Source of the DNA: Sclerurus mexicanus
Taxonomy: Eukaryota; Chordata; Aves; Passeriformes; Furnariidae
Length of the DNA: 64,000 nucleotides
Reading direction: 5' to 3'
Assembly (NCBI GenBank): GCA_013396755.1
Contig: VWZF01002630.1
Location: 620,001 to 684,000, forward strand
Made by a program: the position numbers and the translations under genes. The notes below the pieces were generated by a model. That model did not search any database. It was given only the letters and a program-made list of their open reading frames with translations, and had not been told where the DNA came from. Of the stretch, positions 49,203 through 62,239 are shown piece by piece (within the stretch, counting starts at the first letter, position 1; the number at the start of each line of letters is the position of its first letter).

Positions 49203-50176
49203 GCAAGTTTTTCCTGCATGAAACACCCGTGTCCTCTAGTGCAATGATCGACACAAGGAGTGCTGGAAGCTGCCGTAACTAACTCAGGCTCAGGGAACAA
49301 CCAGAGCACACAGGGTGGTAAGCGGAAAATCCGTACATGCTGCTCTTTTCAGGAGACAAACATCCAAGTGGCTGTAGCTCAGCTGCCAACAATGTGCTGT
49401 GTGAGCCTCCCAGTGCAGGGATGCAGCTCTGTGCTTGTGCTGAAAAGGGTGTTGGCTGATTCCCCAGGTGAGGGATGTGGTCAGAAATTGAAAGCTGGAC
49501 CAAGTGCCTAACACCAGGGGGAAGCAAGGCAGGAGGCTGAAGCTGCCAGAAGGCAAGCTCGGAAGAGAGAGAGGATGGAGGAAAGTGCAGGCAGGAGCCA
49601 CCACAACCACTCTGTCCCACAGCCAGCAGTACTCTCCACACAAGCCCTCTGCCAGCTTTCCCAGGGAGTTTATCCTTCACAACAGGGGAATGTTTAGAAA
49701 GTTGGGCCCCTGGGGTCATAGAACACAAAACTTCTTGGAAACCTGGATCCATTTTTTCAATCCAAGCCCTAAACCTCCCCATGCTGGACACCATTCTCCT
49801 CTATGCTCCCAAAACTTTCCTAACCCATTTACAAAACTTACTGAAGTTCAGGCCATTGCTCTTTGTCTGTTAACCTTCTGAAAACATCTGTAATCTCTCA
49901 TTTTTTACCTTTTGCTCCCTGCAGAAGGCTGGGATAATGTAATCTCCTTCACACCTCATCTCTTCTAGGTGACACCATATGAAGTTTAATAATAACAATC
50001 TTCAACACAGAGCATGGGAAGCACTTCTCATCAGCAGACACCAGAGATCTGCCAGAAACATGCACCTCAAAGACACTTAGACTGCTCCCAAAACCCACAT
50101 GTACCACTTTGTGGCAAGCCCATGCTGATCAAAGGCCATGCAGGTAGTCAACACTCACACCTGCCCTTCAAAGAAG

Positions 50177-50238
50177 ATGCTCAGAACAGCAATTCAGGAC
50201 GTTTTCAATGCTCAGAACAGCAATTCAGGATGCTTTCA
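50177..50238. repeat. Tandem duplication of a 31-bp unit (two copies)
   Basis: Unit 1 (50177-50207) and unit 2 (50208-50238) both begin ATGCTCAGAACAGCAATTCA and differ at only two positions near their ends (GACGTTTTCA versus GATGCTTTCA). This is a recent or selectively maintained local duplication in otherwise unique intron. Confidence 0.92.
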
Positions 50239-53082
50239 CTCTCAGCATGCTCCATCTTTGGGTCTCTCAGTCTTTTATCAAGTCTGATGGATGGCCCTGA
50301 ATCTCACTCTGATACCAGTGGTGAGAGAGACACAGCTCAAAGTGCTTCTGCATACACCTGACAAGGAACCTACCCCTCCTGAATGGCAGTGGAGGGAGTC
50401 TGCAGTGATTAGTTTCATCAAGCCCCTGCAAAAGCCACTCTAGTATCAAACTGATGAACTGCCTAGACAGACGTGTTAACAAAAAATGAAAACCCAGCCT
50501 TGGTATTTTAACAGTCTACAAGGTGTCATTTCTACCTGGATGACCCTTAACCCCTTGCATGCTCTGGTTGGCTCATTTATCTGCCAGTCACAGTAGGGAG
50601 CCTGTCTCTGTCCCCAGTCCCATCTCAGTCCCAGTCTTCTTATTGACACCATGCAGACTTACCCACTCTGAGTTACTGTAAAGCCCTCTTCCTCCAATGA
50701 AACGTTTTATTAAGTAGCATCCCTAGCTCCTGTTATATATACCTCAGTACTTGTTAGACATTAAAACCAGGATTGATGAAGGATGTTAGAGGAATTTCAG
50801 TAGGATTTGTCTATTAATTCCCTTTGCTACTTTTTAAACTCCTATGCTTAGAAAATACTGGCACACATGTCCTTCTCAACAGGTGGCCACTAATGAAATT
50901 ATCTACCAGCTGCTTTCTCAGTAAAGCTCAGCTAATCTGGTCAAAGGAGCATACATCCCCCAAAAGGTACCACTGAGATGGTGGGGCTCAGAGCTGCTGT
51001 AACAGCTGATGGAGGCTGTAACAGGAGTGCAGCCCTGGGTCCTCAGTCCTCCAGAAGTGCACACATAGCATCTACCCAGCTCTCAGCCTACATTTCCCAC
51101 ATTTGAAGCAGAAGGTGCAGCCACAGCAAAAGCTTAATCTGTGCATTTGTGATACACCCCAGAAATAAGAATGAACAACCTCAAACAGATGAGAATTGAT
51201 AGGTTTTTTTATCCTCTAGGAGCCAATATTTACTAGAAACATTTCCCTAAGCCTACAACTTCTAGGAAATTACAGCTTGATATCCTGACAGTTTTATTTG
51301 GTAGCACGTGTTTGACCCCCTGCACCTCAACAGCTGCAGCACAAGGCATGAGCACAGAGCCTGCAGTGCTCCTGTTTACTCAAAACACATGCAGGGGTAT
51401 GCACACCTATTTCCAGGCTCTGAATGTATAAGCTTAAATTCAAATCTTCAGGCCTGTAATAATTCAGGAAGGTATCGAGATAGCTTTGTTGAGTCTGATC
51501 TGAGCATGATGGAGACACAAGGTTAATAACTGCAGGCTTCCGTGCAGTTCCCCTGCTCTGCACGAGCATGGGTTTGTGTATTTTGCATTTGTTTTATCCC
51601 TTCTTAATCAAGACAGTTGTATGTACCTTCTCAATAATTTAAACTGACAGAACTGTGCGGGATTCTATATCAACCAAATGTCTTTATCAAGACAGCATCT
51701 TTGAGTAGAAAGTTTCAAGGACTCCAACATGTACAGTGGAGCCACATCCATGGGTAATGCATCTCCCATAGTTACTGTCTTACTAGATCAATAAAAGAAA
51801 TCAAAATTCAACCACCAACCTTCCATCTCCCACACCACTAACCAAAATGGGAAATGCTTGCTGCTCCCTCCTCTCTCCAGCCTCCTCCCCTGCCTTCCCC
51901 ATTCACACCCCAAAAAAAGCCAGAAACACTGCCTTCCCTCCTCCTCCACTGATCAAGACATGCCAGCACGCTTGGGAAATCATTAGCGCAAATTCCAGCC
52001 AAGACTATTTAACCTTACAGAGCCTGCCCTACAGCAAGTCTTCTCCAGCCACTCCAGGGCTCTGCAGCTCCATGTAGATAAATAGGCACTTACCACCAGC
52101 TAATAACAGCTTCATAAAGCATCTCCCCACCTTTAGCCTTGCCCTGCAATGCCTTAGTTCCACGGGGGAAGGTAGAGGAGTTCCCTCCCTCCCCATCTGC
52201 TTTGGTAAGGGTGATATGAAACATCAGGCTGTCAAATACATGCCTGGACTGCTGTATCATCCTTCCCTCATCCTACCATATTCTCATTTCTTCTCATCTC
52301 CCAAATGCAAACTTGCAAACATCTTTGTATGTCATAATTCACTGTAGATAGCGATGGTGCAAGGGCCAAGAAGTTTTCAGAAGACACACATGCCATAGAA
52401 GAGAGCTCACAGGTCCCAAAGCATGTGAGGTTTTGTATCCCTGTGCCAGCTTAGCATGGATATCTGAAAGTAAAATACTTGGAAAAGGGCTCCTGGGAAA
52501 AGCAGCTGAGTTCAAGACTGAAGGTCCTCTGCTAAGAATGGAGGATGTTAGAGGACCTGTAAGTTATCCTGAATTTGCATAAAAGCGTGATTGCTTTGAA
52601 AACCGCACATCAGTAAAAACAGAAACCTAAAGGTAAATCCTGATCCAGGAATAATGCACAGAATTTTTACCAGTGATTGGAAACGAGGATTCATCCTCAA
52701 GGCACAGTTTCAGGCAGCATGTTGCCTCCCTCTCTGCATCCAGGAAGGTTTCCAAAGGTAGGTATAGGTATCAAAGCAAAGCAGCACAGCAACCAGGAAT
52801 TTGAACTAATGTACCTTTTGCAAAAAGAGAGATCACACAGCTTTCTGCAAACCGTCTAATAGTAAGTAAATAAATGCCAGATTTTGTCTCATTCAAAAAA
52901 TAAAGTATTTAAAATAGAGAGGCACCTGTCAGGCATTCAAAAGGCCAGTAGCACGTGTTAGTAAAAGACTCAATTAAAAAAAATGAAAAATTAATAGCGC
53001 CTCTCCTCTTTTAGCAGAAAAGCAGAACCTCATTCCTTTTTGGCAGATTAACACAAAGCCTGCCTGTATGAATGGTCCCAAA

Positions 53083-53116
53083 ACTTGGGTTTGCTCTGGC
53101 AGGAGCAAACCCAAGT
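53083..53116. repeat. Perfect 14-bp inverted repeat with 6-nt loop
   Basis: ACTTGGGTTTGCTC at 53083-53096 is followed by the loop TGGCAG and then its exact reverse complement GAGCAAACCCAAGT at 53103-53116. Pairing stops cleanly at both outer edges. It would form a very stable hairpin in DNA or RNA. The loop is too small and the stem too short for a canonical microRNA precursor, and there is no following T-tract, so its origin is unknown. Confidence 0.9.
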
Positions 53117-55784
53117 GAGATACCCTTTGCTGATGCATCCCTGAACCCAGCACAGATTTCAGCTCCTCTGTAGGGGTGCACTTAAGAGGAAACTACTTCT
53201 TTTGGTGCAACTTGATCACGACGAGTTCAGCAGAATTTAAATCAATGCCTTTACCTATACATATCAAAAGCCAGGAAGGTTCCTTGATTTACCCTTGTAA
53301 CTTCAGTTTTAACATGCCAGAGTGGAATACATGTGCTTTGCTGATCAGGGGTTTTGGCAGATGCTGACATCCTATTAACTCCAATATCATGTTAACAGAC
53401 AGTAGCAGCCAAGAAGCATTACTTGAAATCTTTAAACAGAGAGAATAAGCCCAAATCACTTTTAAATACACCAGCAGCATAATAAATTTATATAGAAGAT
53501 AAACATGGTGAAGACAATATGTTTTGTTATGAAGAACTAAATAACAATATACAAAAGGGAGAAAAATCAAAAATCCAGTTGCCCTGAAGCATCAGAGTGA
53601 AAAGAGATTTCTGCAGAGACTCAGAAATAAAAGGCTGTATCTAATTTCAATTTCTATCATGATTCTTTAGATCAAGAGAGATTGAGAGCAAACATGAGAC
53701 AGAAGAATTAAGACTCTTTCAATATAAATAAGGCATAAAACAAAACACCAGAAAAAAAATAAAATTAAATAATGGTCAAAACAGCTAAGACATTTCGTAT
53801 TGGAAAATTCTGCAATATTTCCTCTCTTGGTCCCACGCATTAAGGGAGAGACTAGAGCAGGATACTCAGCAAAAGCACTTAGCATCCCAAAAGGCATGAA
53901 GTCTCATTACCAGATGCTGATACCAATTTAATTCTAAGCTGAGAAACTTGTCAAGAAAGCAGCAGCTCTTTAAATCTGTAAAGACTCTTCTCTCTATATA
54001 CAAATAAATGCACGCAACTTGTATTTGCTCTCCTGGCTGGTGTGCAGAAAAAATTAATAAAACCAACTTTAAATTTATAGTGAAAAAATCAAAGTAAATA
54101 TTTAGAAAAAAATTATTTAAGAGCCTAAATGATAGTGGAACCAAGAAGATGAAGCAGTTGGTCTATAAAAACAAATCATGCTGAACTACCTTCAGTGCCT
54201 TATTTTCCCCCGATTGAATTACGAAATTAGTCAATGAAGACTGTAATATATTCAATAGTATCTCGGAAAAGAAACTTTCTTGAAAAATTAATTCAGACTG
54301 GCTTGGATATGAGCACTGTCATACTAATAACAGTAAATCTGATTTACTGGGCTCTTCTATCCTAGTGCCAGTCTGGGTGGTATAACTATGGCAAGGCTTT
54401 AAGCCAGTCCCCATGGTGATGTGTGTCTGTCTAGGGGGCCAGGTAGGGCCATAATAATTTCAGAAGCCACTACTCATATGGAGGCTCAATTACTGAGCAG
54501 AGCTGATTCCTTCTCACCAGCTCAGCTGCCTTCTCCTAAGTCAAGAGGTGTCAAAGGCACAAAGTCACATAGGGACTGTGCATCCCTCAGGCAGCAAACA
54601 CAGTCAGAATTAGGAAAACTAAGATTTAAGCTTCAAAAATATTAAATAAAAACAAGTTTTGGTGATAAATCACCGATTTACTGGGAGGCAGAAACCTGAA
54701 AAACGGTTAACTTCCAGATGGGCTGCTGGTCATTGCAGGCTACAAATAGGTTACAAGCCTGCAAAGGATCAAGACAGCAGGACTGTGCTCTCCACAGGGA
54801 AGGGGTGTCCCCATCCAGCACCAGGACACCAAATCTGGGGTAATCCTCAACCCCTTCTGGGCACAGGGCCAGGAGCCTCCCATACACCAAGGAATTTCAG
54901 CAAAGGGCTACAGCAAAACAATGTGATGAGGATGCTGGAAGGACTGAGCTGGGATGAAAGAGGGTTTGCATCCATGCCTTGCTTAGCAATGCAGGAAGAG
55001 TCAGCTGCAATGGCCCCAGGGATGAACAGCCAGGGGGATGGGGTGTAAAAGCATGCAATGAATTAAATAAACAGATGGGGCAGTTCTCTGGCTGTAGCCT
55101 GCTCTGCCCCTGGGTCCAAGCCTCAGAGCACCTTTCGTGACCAGCACAGAGCTCCACAGGAACCCTACACAAGTCCTCCTGACAGCTCTCAGCAGCTGGT
55201 TTCCCACCTTTGCACCTCACCAGTAGAAGGGGTGTCTGCCCTTTCCTGCTGTGCCAGAGCCCCTTGCTGGCTGCTCAGGTCTGCTGCAGCATTCCACTGC
55301 TGTGCGCACAGAGATAGGCATGGGAATTTACCCAAAACCCAAATGAAATAAGTTAAAGAAATTGATTAAGAAATCAAAAAGAATAAATATTTATTCTAGA
55401 CCACTGTTGCCTCAAAACTATGGGTTTTTTTCACATCATTAATATGACGACTTTGGATAAAGCCATGCTTTGTTTTTTTGCACAGACTATGAACCTGCTG
55501 ATTGTGAGAAACTCAGCTGTTTTTCTCTTCCCAAAGCAAGAGCCTACCGGAAGCACCACGCCCCTAGGTTGGACCCAGGAGCATTCGTGGATGCTCTGGA
55601 GAAGATGCCAAGAGACTCCTAAGCAAGCAGTGAGCAGATCTGACCTGCAGCTCCTGCACTGTTCCGCAGCCTGGGAAGAGGAGAGGCAGTGATTGGCCCA
55701 TCAGGAGAGGAATCTGCAGCTCCAATCATAAAACTTCACAGTGAGAAATGTGTCTCAGCCCAAGGGCAGCACTGCCTTTACCTG

Positions 55785-55905
55785 CCCCCCACCGAATGCC
55801 GGTTCCACTTAGCGTAATGATTATTAAGCCCTGTCAGCAGATATGAAACCAATGGCTGCAGCTCCACAGGCGAGCGCTTAGAGAGCCGCCGAGACGCCCC
55901 TGCTC
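55785..55905. promoter_or_regulatory. CpG-dense patch in CpG-poor intron
   Basis: Around nine CpG dinucleotides fall within about 115 bp (for example CCGAATGCCGG, GGCGAGCGC and GCCGCCGAGACGCC), whereas neighbouring kilobases have very few. An AT-rich core, GCGTAATGATTATTAAG, lies inside the patch. It may be a small hypomethylated regulatory element. It is too short for a classical CpG-island promoter and no TATA or initiator context stands out. Confidence 0.3.
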
Positions 55906-58656
55906 ACAGGTTTTCATTATCCATCTGGAAAAATGTGGATGTCACAAGAGTTTTCAGAGCATCAAGATGAAATTGTCTTGTCAGCAACAAAAAGGCCAGT
56001 TCTCCCCTGCCCCGATCCCAGCAGCTGTCTCAGCACCACAGGCTCCCTCGCAGGCAGCCGGTGTTCCATCAGGACACCAGAGCTTTGCTGGGCTCATGCC
56101 CATGCCATGTGAACCTTACAATGAAGAAAAAACAGGGTGCAGGAACACAATGTTTTTCCTCTCACACTAATTCACAGCCTCTTGTCTGACTCTTGATTGA
56201 GTTAGGCTGGCGAGAGCTTGCAGTTTGCTGGGGAGGATGAAGCATGCACTGGGACAGAGAGAAGATGGAGATGAAGGTTCACCAGCAGCAGCTCCTCCTA
56301 TAGCTTGTGCAGAGGGAATGAGAAGCAAGACAGTTTTTAATCCAAAACTGAAGCAGACATATCCCTTTTCTTTGCTGTAATTTTATGATTTTTCAACTTC
56401 TCCTGTTTTTGAAGCTGTGCATTGCTTTGGTTTGAGTGGCACCAAAGGCAAGTGTGGCAAAGCCACCTGACCAGAGACCATGCTGCTCAATGGGTGTCTC
56501 ATCCAAAATGGGTTTTTTCCTTTTTTTGGTAGGGAAAATCCCTTGCTGGTCGCAAAGTGACATCTTTCAGCAAGACCAGAGGGCAGCTAGCAGAGCCATA
56601 AAACCTCCCTCACACCAGGGTGCATGCGCTGTGGGACTACAGTATAAGGATCCTGATGTGAAACAATCTCTTCCATAAGAGGCTGGTAACTCCTGCAGAT
56701 GCTGAGCCAAGATGAAAAAAAAAACGAAGAAAAGCGTTTCTGGAGCTACCAGTCTCCAGCTGATACAGGGAGCAAGGAGAACACGAGACCCAAAAGAGGC
56801 CCACGAACATGAGCTCCATGTTATTCTGACTCCACAAGCCTGAGAGTGGGGGCTGAGGTCCTGCAATTCAGCCTGAGCGTGAAGCGGAGCACACTGACGG
56901 CTGATGACTGGGCTGGGATGAGTTTTTGTGGGTGTACTGAGCAACATTCCCATCATGGTGCCCCTCAATGCACCGTGACAGCAGCCATGTATCATACACA
57001 GAGGCCAAAGGGAGACCTGTGGCCAGTTTATGTGGCCACAGGCAACCAGATCTCCTGGGTCCCTTCCCTGAACCACAAGTCAGGTTCAGGGTAACAGAGT
57101 ATCCCCTTTATTATAGTCCATTATCCAAGGGCATGGCATAAACTGAAGAGCACTGTCCCAAATAGAAACTGGATTATAATCCTGCTCCTCAGATATGAAA
57201 TATGAGACTCCAAATGTGATTTATTCCTCCTGTGCACGAAATACTACCCAGCTGCTTTTGTGTACAGACATTATCTTCTGGTTCATTGATTTCTAATAGC
57301 ATGGTTGTAGATTGAAATTAGATGCCTGAGCATCCCACTTCCATCAACAGACACTAAATACTGGTGCTGCTGATGGAGATTTTTGGAACTGTCCTAGACA
57401 CAGGCAGGCTCATTACTGCACCACAAGAAATACAAGCTGGAGATGGAACAAGCCCATAAGATGCTCCAGTGCCCTCTATAATTTGCTTCTCCAATGCTTT
57501 CACCAGTTGAAACTTGAACAGCCCAGATGACAGCTCTTACCCATTCCCTTGGGAGGTCATTCCGCTGCCTTTAAATTTCTAGGCACTCCTTCAAGCACAC
57601 TCAATTCAGGTTCAAAACCAAGCAGCACCATCCTCTTTCTTCTCTCCATTTGCCTTCACAGCTCCCAAACGTTTCCCTTGCCACAATCCTGCCATTTATA
57701 TCACAGTCACCTGGCACTTGACAAAGCACAAAGCTCTCTTGCTCCAGCATTTAATGTTCGTGACAGATCTCTGCATCCCTGGCTAAACACCACATAAATG
57801 AACAACAATCCTACAGCAAGTCACAAGGAGGAAGAGGTGATGGACTCACCAAAGATATCCTCCCAGAGGACCATTTATCAGCATTAGCAGTAGCAAATCT
57901 TTTTCAAATAATAATTAGATAACTGCAATACAAACTACAATTAAAATATTAATTAAAGCCTTTTGCTTCTTCCCACACTGCCCTACACCTTATTAAATTC
58001 ACATAAAAGTTGAGATTCAGTTGTCTGGTTGTTGGTAGCCGTCAAAGAGGCACAAGAGAGTGCACTGGACACAAGGCTTGCAGAGATGGTTGGTCTTCAT
58101 CAAACTAGTCATGTTAGTTAAAAATAAATATCCTGCTGCTGTGTGTGGTTCCTGTTCTGGAGACCAACAGAACTGTTCTGGCTTTGTGCTGTCATTCCAG
58201 CATCTTTCACTAAAGCAAAGTCACATGAAGACAGACAGACATGATCAGAAAAAGCAGCAAACAGAGGTTGGAGCCACAGAGGCAAGGAATGGGCAGGCAG
58301 GAGCATCACGGCTGTGAAGAGGAGCCTCATGAGGATCAGCACCTCCTGCATGGTCCTTTGGGGAGGCTGCTGAGGTCCCTGAGTCTGGGCAATCCCACAG
58401 CTGTGGCAAAGAATGATGCAAGAAGTTGTATGTGGAATTGAAGGAATTGGTGAAGGACATCTTCCCAACCCTGCAGTCCAAGGGAAGCAGCCGTGTCTCA
58501 TTCTCACACTCTCCCTCCTCCAGGCTGCATCCACGCATGCATGCAAAGGCAGAAGCCAGCATGGTGCTACAGGCAGCAGCAGCCCCCGCAATGCCACTTG
58601 TTAATGCTTTGCCAGTGGAAAAGCTGACACTCTGTGACCAGAACAGGGAGAGCTTA

Positions 58657-58686
58657 AAAAAAAAATTAAAAATTAAATAAAAAAAT
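58657..58686. repeat. A-rich simple repeat
   Basis: Interrupted poly-A with ATTAAAAATTAAATAAAAAAA-like structure, low complexity. Confidence 0.8.
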
Positions 58687-59030
58687 GTCAACCTCTTTCC
58701 AGCATCTCAGCTGGGAGTTCACATGATGCAGAATCACAGCTAAGGTGAAGGTCACCCTCACAGCTTTTGACACCACAACACGAGAACCAATTGTGAAAGT
58801 CAGTGATGAGACACCTGATAATCTGAACTGCCCCAGGCACACACCAACTGTGCCATGGGGCTCCCTTGGGGCAAGAGGTGCACCGGGGGGTCAAGCACCC
58901 ACCTGGGGACCAGAGCAAACACAAGCACCTGTGAGGGAAGGAGGTCATGCATGGGGAGGAAAAGCCTGCAGCAACATGGCATGAAGGAGGCTTGGGACTT
59001 CTAGGGTCACCTGAAAACTACTGATCTGCC

Positions 59031-59045
59031 TTTTTTTTTTTTTTT
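59031..59045. repeat. T15 homopolymer
   Basis: Fifteen T residues, about 500 bp from the CR1 copy at 59551 and not part of it. Confidence 0.9.
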
Positions 59046-59550
59046 CAAATTGCTTTTAGTAGTTGCCTAAAATAGACACCTGGGTTTTGTAAAAGCAACT
59101 GGAATAAATAATGGCTGGTCAGTGCACTTTACATTTCCTTTATAAATAACCTATTAATACTTCTGGGAGTGGGAAAATGTTTTATTTCTAGATCTAAATA
59201 AATCCTGACCTTCTGCTAATCAATTTTTCTTCCAGGTGATTTGATGCATGTCTCCAGCCAAGGGTTGCTCTCTGCTCCTTTGGACAGTAACAAGCAACAG
59301 CATCACCCCATCTTTTCAAGCCTTCCCCTGACTAACATCACCTGGGACCAAAGGCCAAGGGGTTTGAGCATTTAACTGCTGGAGCAAGAGCAGATCTACC
59401 TTCACAGAGAGGCAGAAGCATTGTCACAGCACCTTAGGGGACAGCTGGGGTCTCAAAGGTTTGCCAAGGAGCCCAGGGCTTCACAGCAGCTTCCCTTGCT
59501 GCCACCATACCAGTTACACACTGCATGATGTAGCTGAGGGCAAAGTGCTT

Positions 59551-59895
59551 ATAGAATCATTAAGGTTGGAAAATACCTCTAAGATCATTAAGTCCAACCA
59601 TTAACATAACACTGCCGGCTCTACCTAAACTGTGTTCCTAAGTGCCACATCTACGTGTTTCTTGAATGCTTCAGGGGTGGCAATTCCACCACTTCCTCGG
59701 GCAGCCAGTTCTAATGCATGACCATCATGTCAGTGGAAATTATTCCTCATACCCAATCTACACCTGCCTTGGTCCCATTTGAGGCCATCTCCTCTTGTCC
59801 TGTTTCTTGTTACCTGAGAGAAGAGACTGACCCCCACCTGTCTACAACCTACTTTCAGGTGGTTGCAGAAAATTATATTCATCAGTGTTTTTCCA
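59551..59895 (-). mobile_element. CR1 LINE fragment, inverted, longest in the window
   Basis: On plus it starts ATAGAATCATTAAGGTTGG and goes on with CTAAGATCATTAAGTCCAACC, GAATGCTTCAGGGGTGGCAA, TCCACCACTTCCTCGGGCAG, CATCTCCTCTTGTCCTGTTTC and ACAACCTACTTTCAGGTGG. These match in order the reverse complement of the last 350 bp or so of CR1. It covers the 3' untranslated part and the region just before it, and is degraded with no usable frame. Confidence 0.92.
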
Positions 59896-62221
59896 CCTTG
59901 AAGGCATTAAATAAATATAAAAATTGTACAGCTTGCACTTCAACAGTATAAACAGGTATTTATAGAAAGAAGCCCCAGTGAAACTGCATGCCCTTTCAAT
60001 CTACTTCTCAGGCAAATAAACCCAAGTAATACTGAGGACCAGAAGTATATCAAGGGTACTTTCAAACAAACAGAAAGGTACCAGCAAGGAGAAGCACCGA
60101 ACTCCACCAGTCCCATTCAGCCACTCTGCTTGGGTGTTTCAGGGAGCCCATCCCCTCAGCACTGCTGGGCTCTGCACATTGCACACCCAGGCTCAAGGAA
60201 TACAAGACCAATAGGTTCCTATTTCCAGGTCATTAGTATGGTGAGCCACACACCATGGAATCCCTGTGGTTAGCCATGGCTGCTTCTCTCCCATAGCCAT
60301 GCCAGACTGATAGTACTTTGCTCTTTCTTCCTGCTCCTGGTACATGGCAGGCTCCCATGAGGAAGGAACGAAAGGGCCCTGATCACAGACTTCTCCTGAG
60401 CAGCTAACCCTTACTGTGCAGGCTTTCCAAGCTGCGGAGGGTTTGTTCATACCCATACAACTTCAAAAAACTAATTTGGGGTGGGAAATAAAACCAGTGT
60501 ATCATTATAGCCAAGTCTGGCCAAAGAAATGTGGGACAGAATTAAGCCTCATCTGAAAGCAGGCCATAGCTCTCATATATTATTTTTCCCCCTTTAAAGC
60601 TGCAGTGCTAATTGCACAATGAAGGAGAAAAAAACCCACAAAAATCCAATAATATAAAAAAACAAATCAACAAAAGCAAAAAGCCAGGAACCTGAGATAT
60701 CTTTGCATGAGCTGATTCTCTTGAATCAGATCTCTGGAATTGTTCTGCAATCGACTCAGCGGACAGTTACCATCTGTTTAGGGAAAAAAATGTTAATAAC
60801 CCCCAATCATAATCAAATAGGCAACTGCTTTAAGTACTTTTTAACTAACACTAAATTACAATGGAACAGCTCTGCAAGTACTTCTGACATCCACAGGCAC
60901 ATCAGCAGTGCCAGCACTTTGATCAGGGCTGTTAGAGCAAATATCAAATGAACTGATAGCAATGTGATTTCTCAAACATTACATAAAGCGTGGGCAGTAT
61001 TTATTTACTGTTCATTTCTTTCTCCCCCACCTCCTTGCTGTTTCTGCCTATTCAGAAACAAAACATATATGCATGTGCACAGATGTGCACACCACCCACC
61101 ACAGCAAGACCCCATGAAAGCTTCATCCCCCGTGTTTTGTTTTTCTGTCCAAAGCTGAGCTTCCAAATGAATTCTCAAACGCCCAGAAAGGTTGGAGGCA
61201 TTTTTATCAGTGGGGCATCACCTGAGTTGTCATTCTGTTTAGCTGCCCTATTTCCATGATGCCTGAAAAGGCATCTTTAAGTCCTCTCTCCTCTCCTCTG
61301 GATGAAACTGGCCAGCTGATCTAAAAGCTGCCACACAGAAAGGGAAAATCCAGGCAGGCAGAGCTGCACACATACATTTGCGAGTGCGCAAAGATGCAGC
61401 ATGATCACACGCCTTACTTCTTTAGGAAATCAGATTAAAAATCAATTGACCCTTTGCCAACTGTAACCAAGTCTGAACCATTAGCTGGCGCTGGCTCCAC
61501 CTGAGGAAGAAAACCTCTTTTGGAGAACGTAAGTAGTTTTTAATCTCAGAGCCCAGAAAACAGTTCATCTCAGCAAAACAAGAGCTCTTGTCTGTGGATT
61601 TTCTCTAGCACCTTTCTCTGCATATCTCAGCTAACTCAATTTGGTTTTTATTGAAGTTGTGCAGCACCAGGAATACATCACACATATATGCATAAGCACA
61701 CATTCTTTATCCCAAGGCACTTGCAAATATAACAGAAAGCAAGTAAAAGGAGAATATATTTGAGTCCATCAACCTAAGCATTTACACTGTCTCCATAGCT
61801 GTGCCATCCAAATGTTTTGCAAGTCCCAGAATTTTTCTGTGCCATTGTTCTTTTATGAAATTTAATTTTTGTTAGTCCCGGGACTTCCACATGGCTTTTT
61901 TTGTTATATTACAAAACTTAATTTTGTGTCATCTACTGGGATTAAGCTTTGATTGGAAGACACAGTTTACAAGGCTTGCAATGACAAGCCTCACCCCAGA
62001 AGGTGAGGTGTAAAGCCCTTCAGCATGGGTGGGCAGTCAGGGAATATGTGACACTGAGGCCAGAGTTGGAGCAAGCACCATCTGAGAGAAGAATATCAGG
62101 CTCCTTACTCCCAGTGTGGTCTATCCCACCTTAAAAAATAACATCCCCTGGGACACACAGTAAACCAAAAGAACTCCAACTCCCAATTTCTTCTTTGGCA
62201 ATACCCTTTTCTTTTCCGCCT

Positions 62222-62239
62222 CCCCCCCCACACACACAC
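62222..62239. repeat. C-run followed by (CA)n
   Basis: Eight or so C residues lead directly into five CA units. Confidence 0.85.

Noticed and set aside
53083..53116. Perfect hairpin considered as a microRNA precursor or a bacterial-style terminator
   Set aside because: The stem is only 14 bp with a 6-nt loop, far shorter than a microRNA precursor, there is no T-tract after it, and the DNA is vertebrate.
57510..57575. Segment resembling an old interspersed repeat (CCCTTGGGAGGTCATTCCGC)
   Set aside because: I could not name the family or extend the similarity in either direction.
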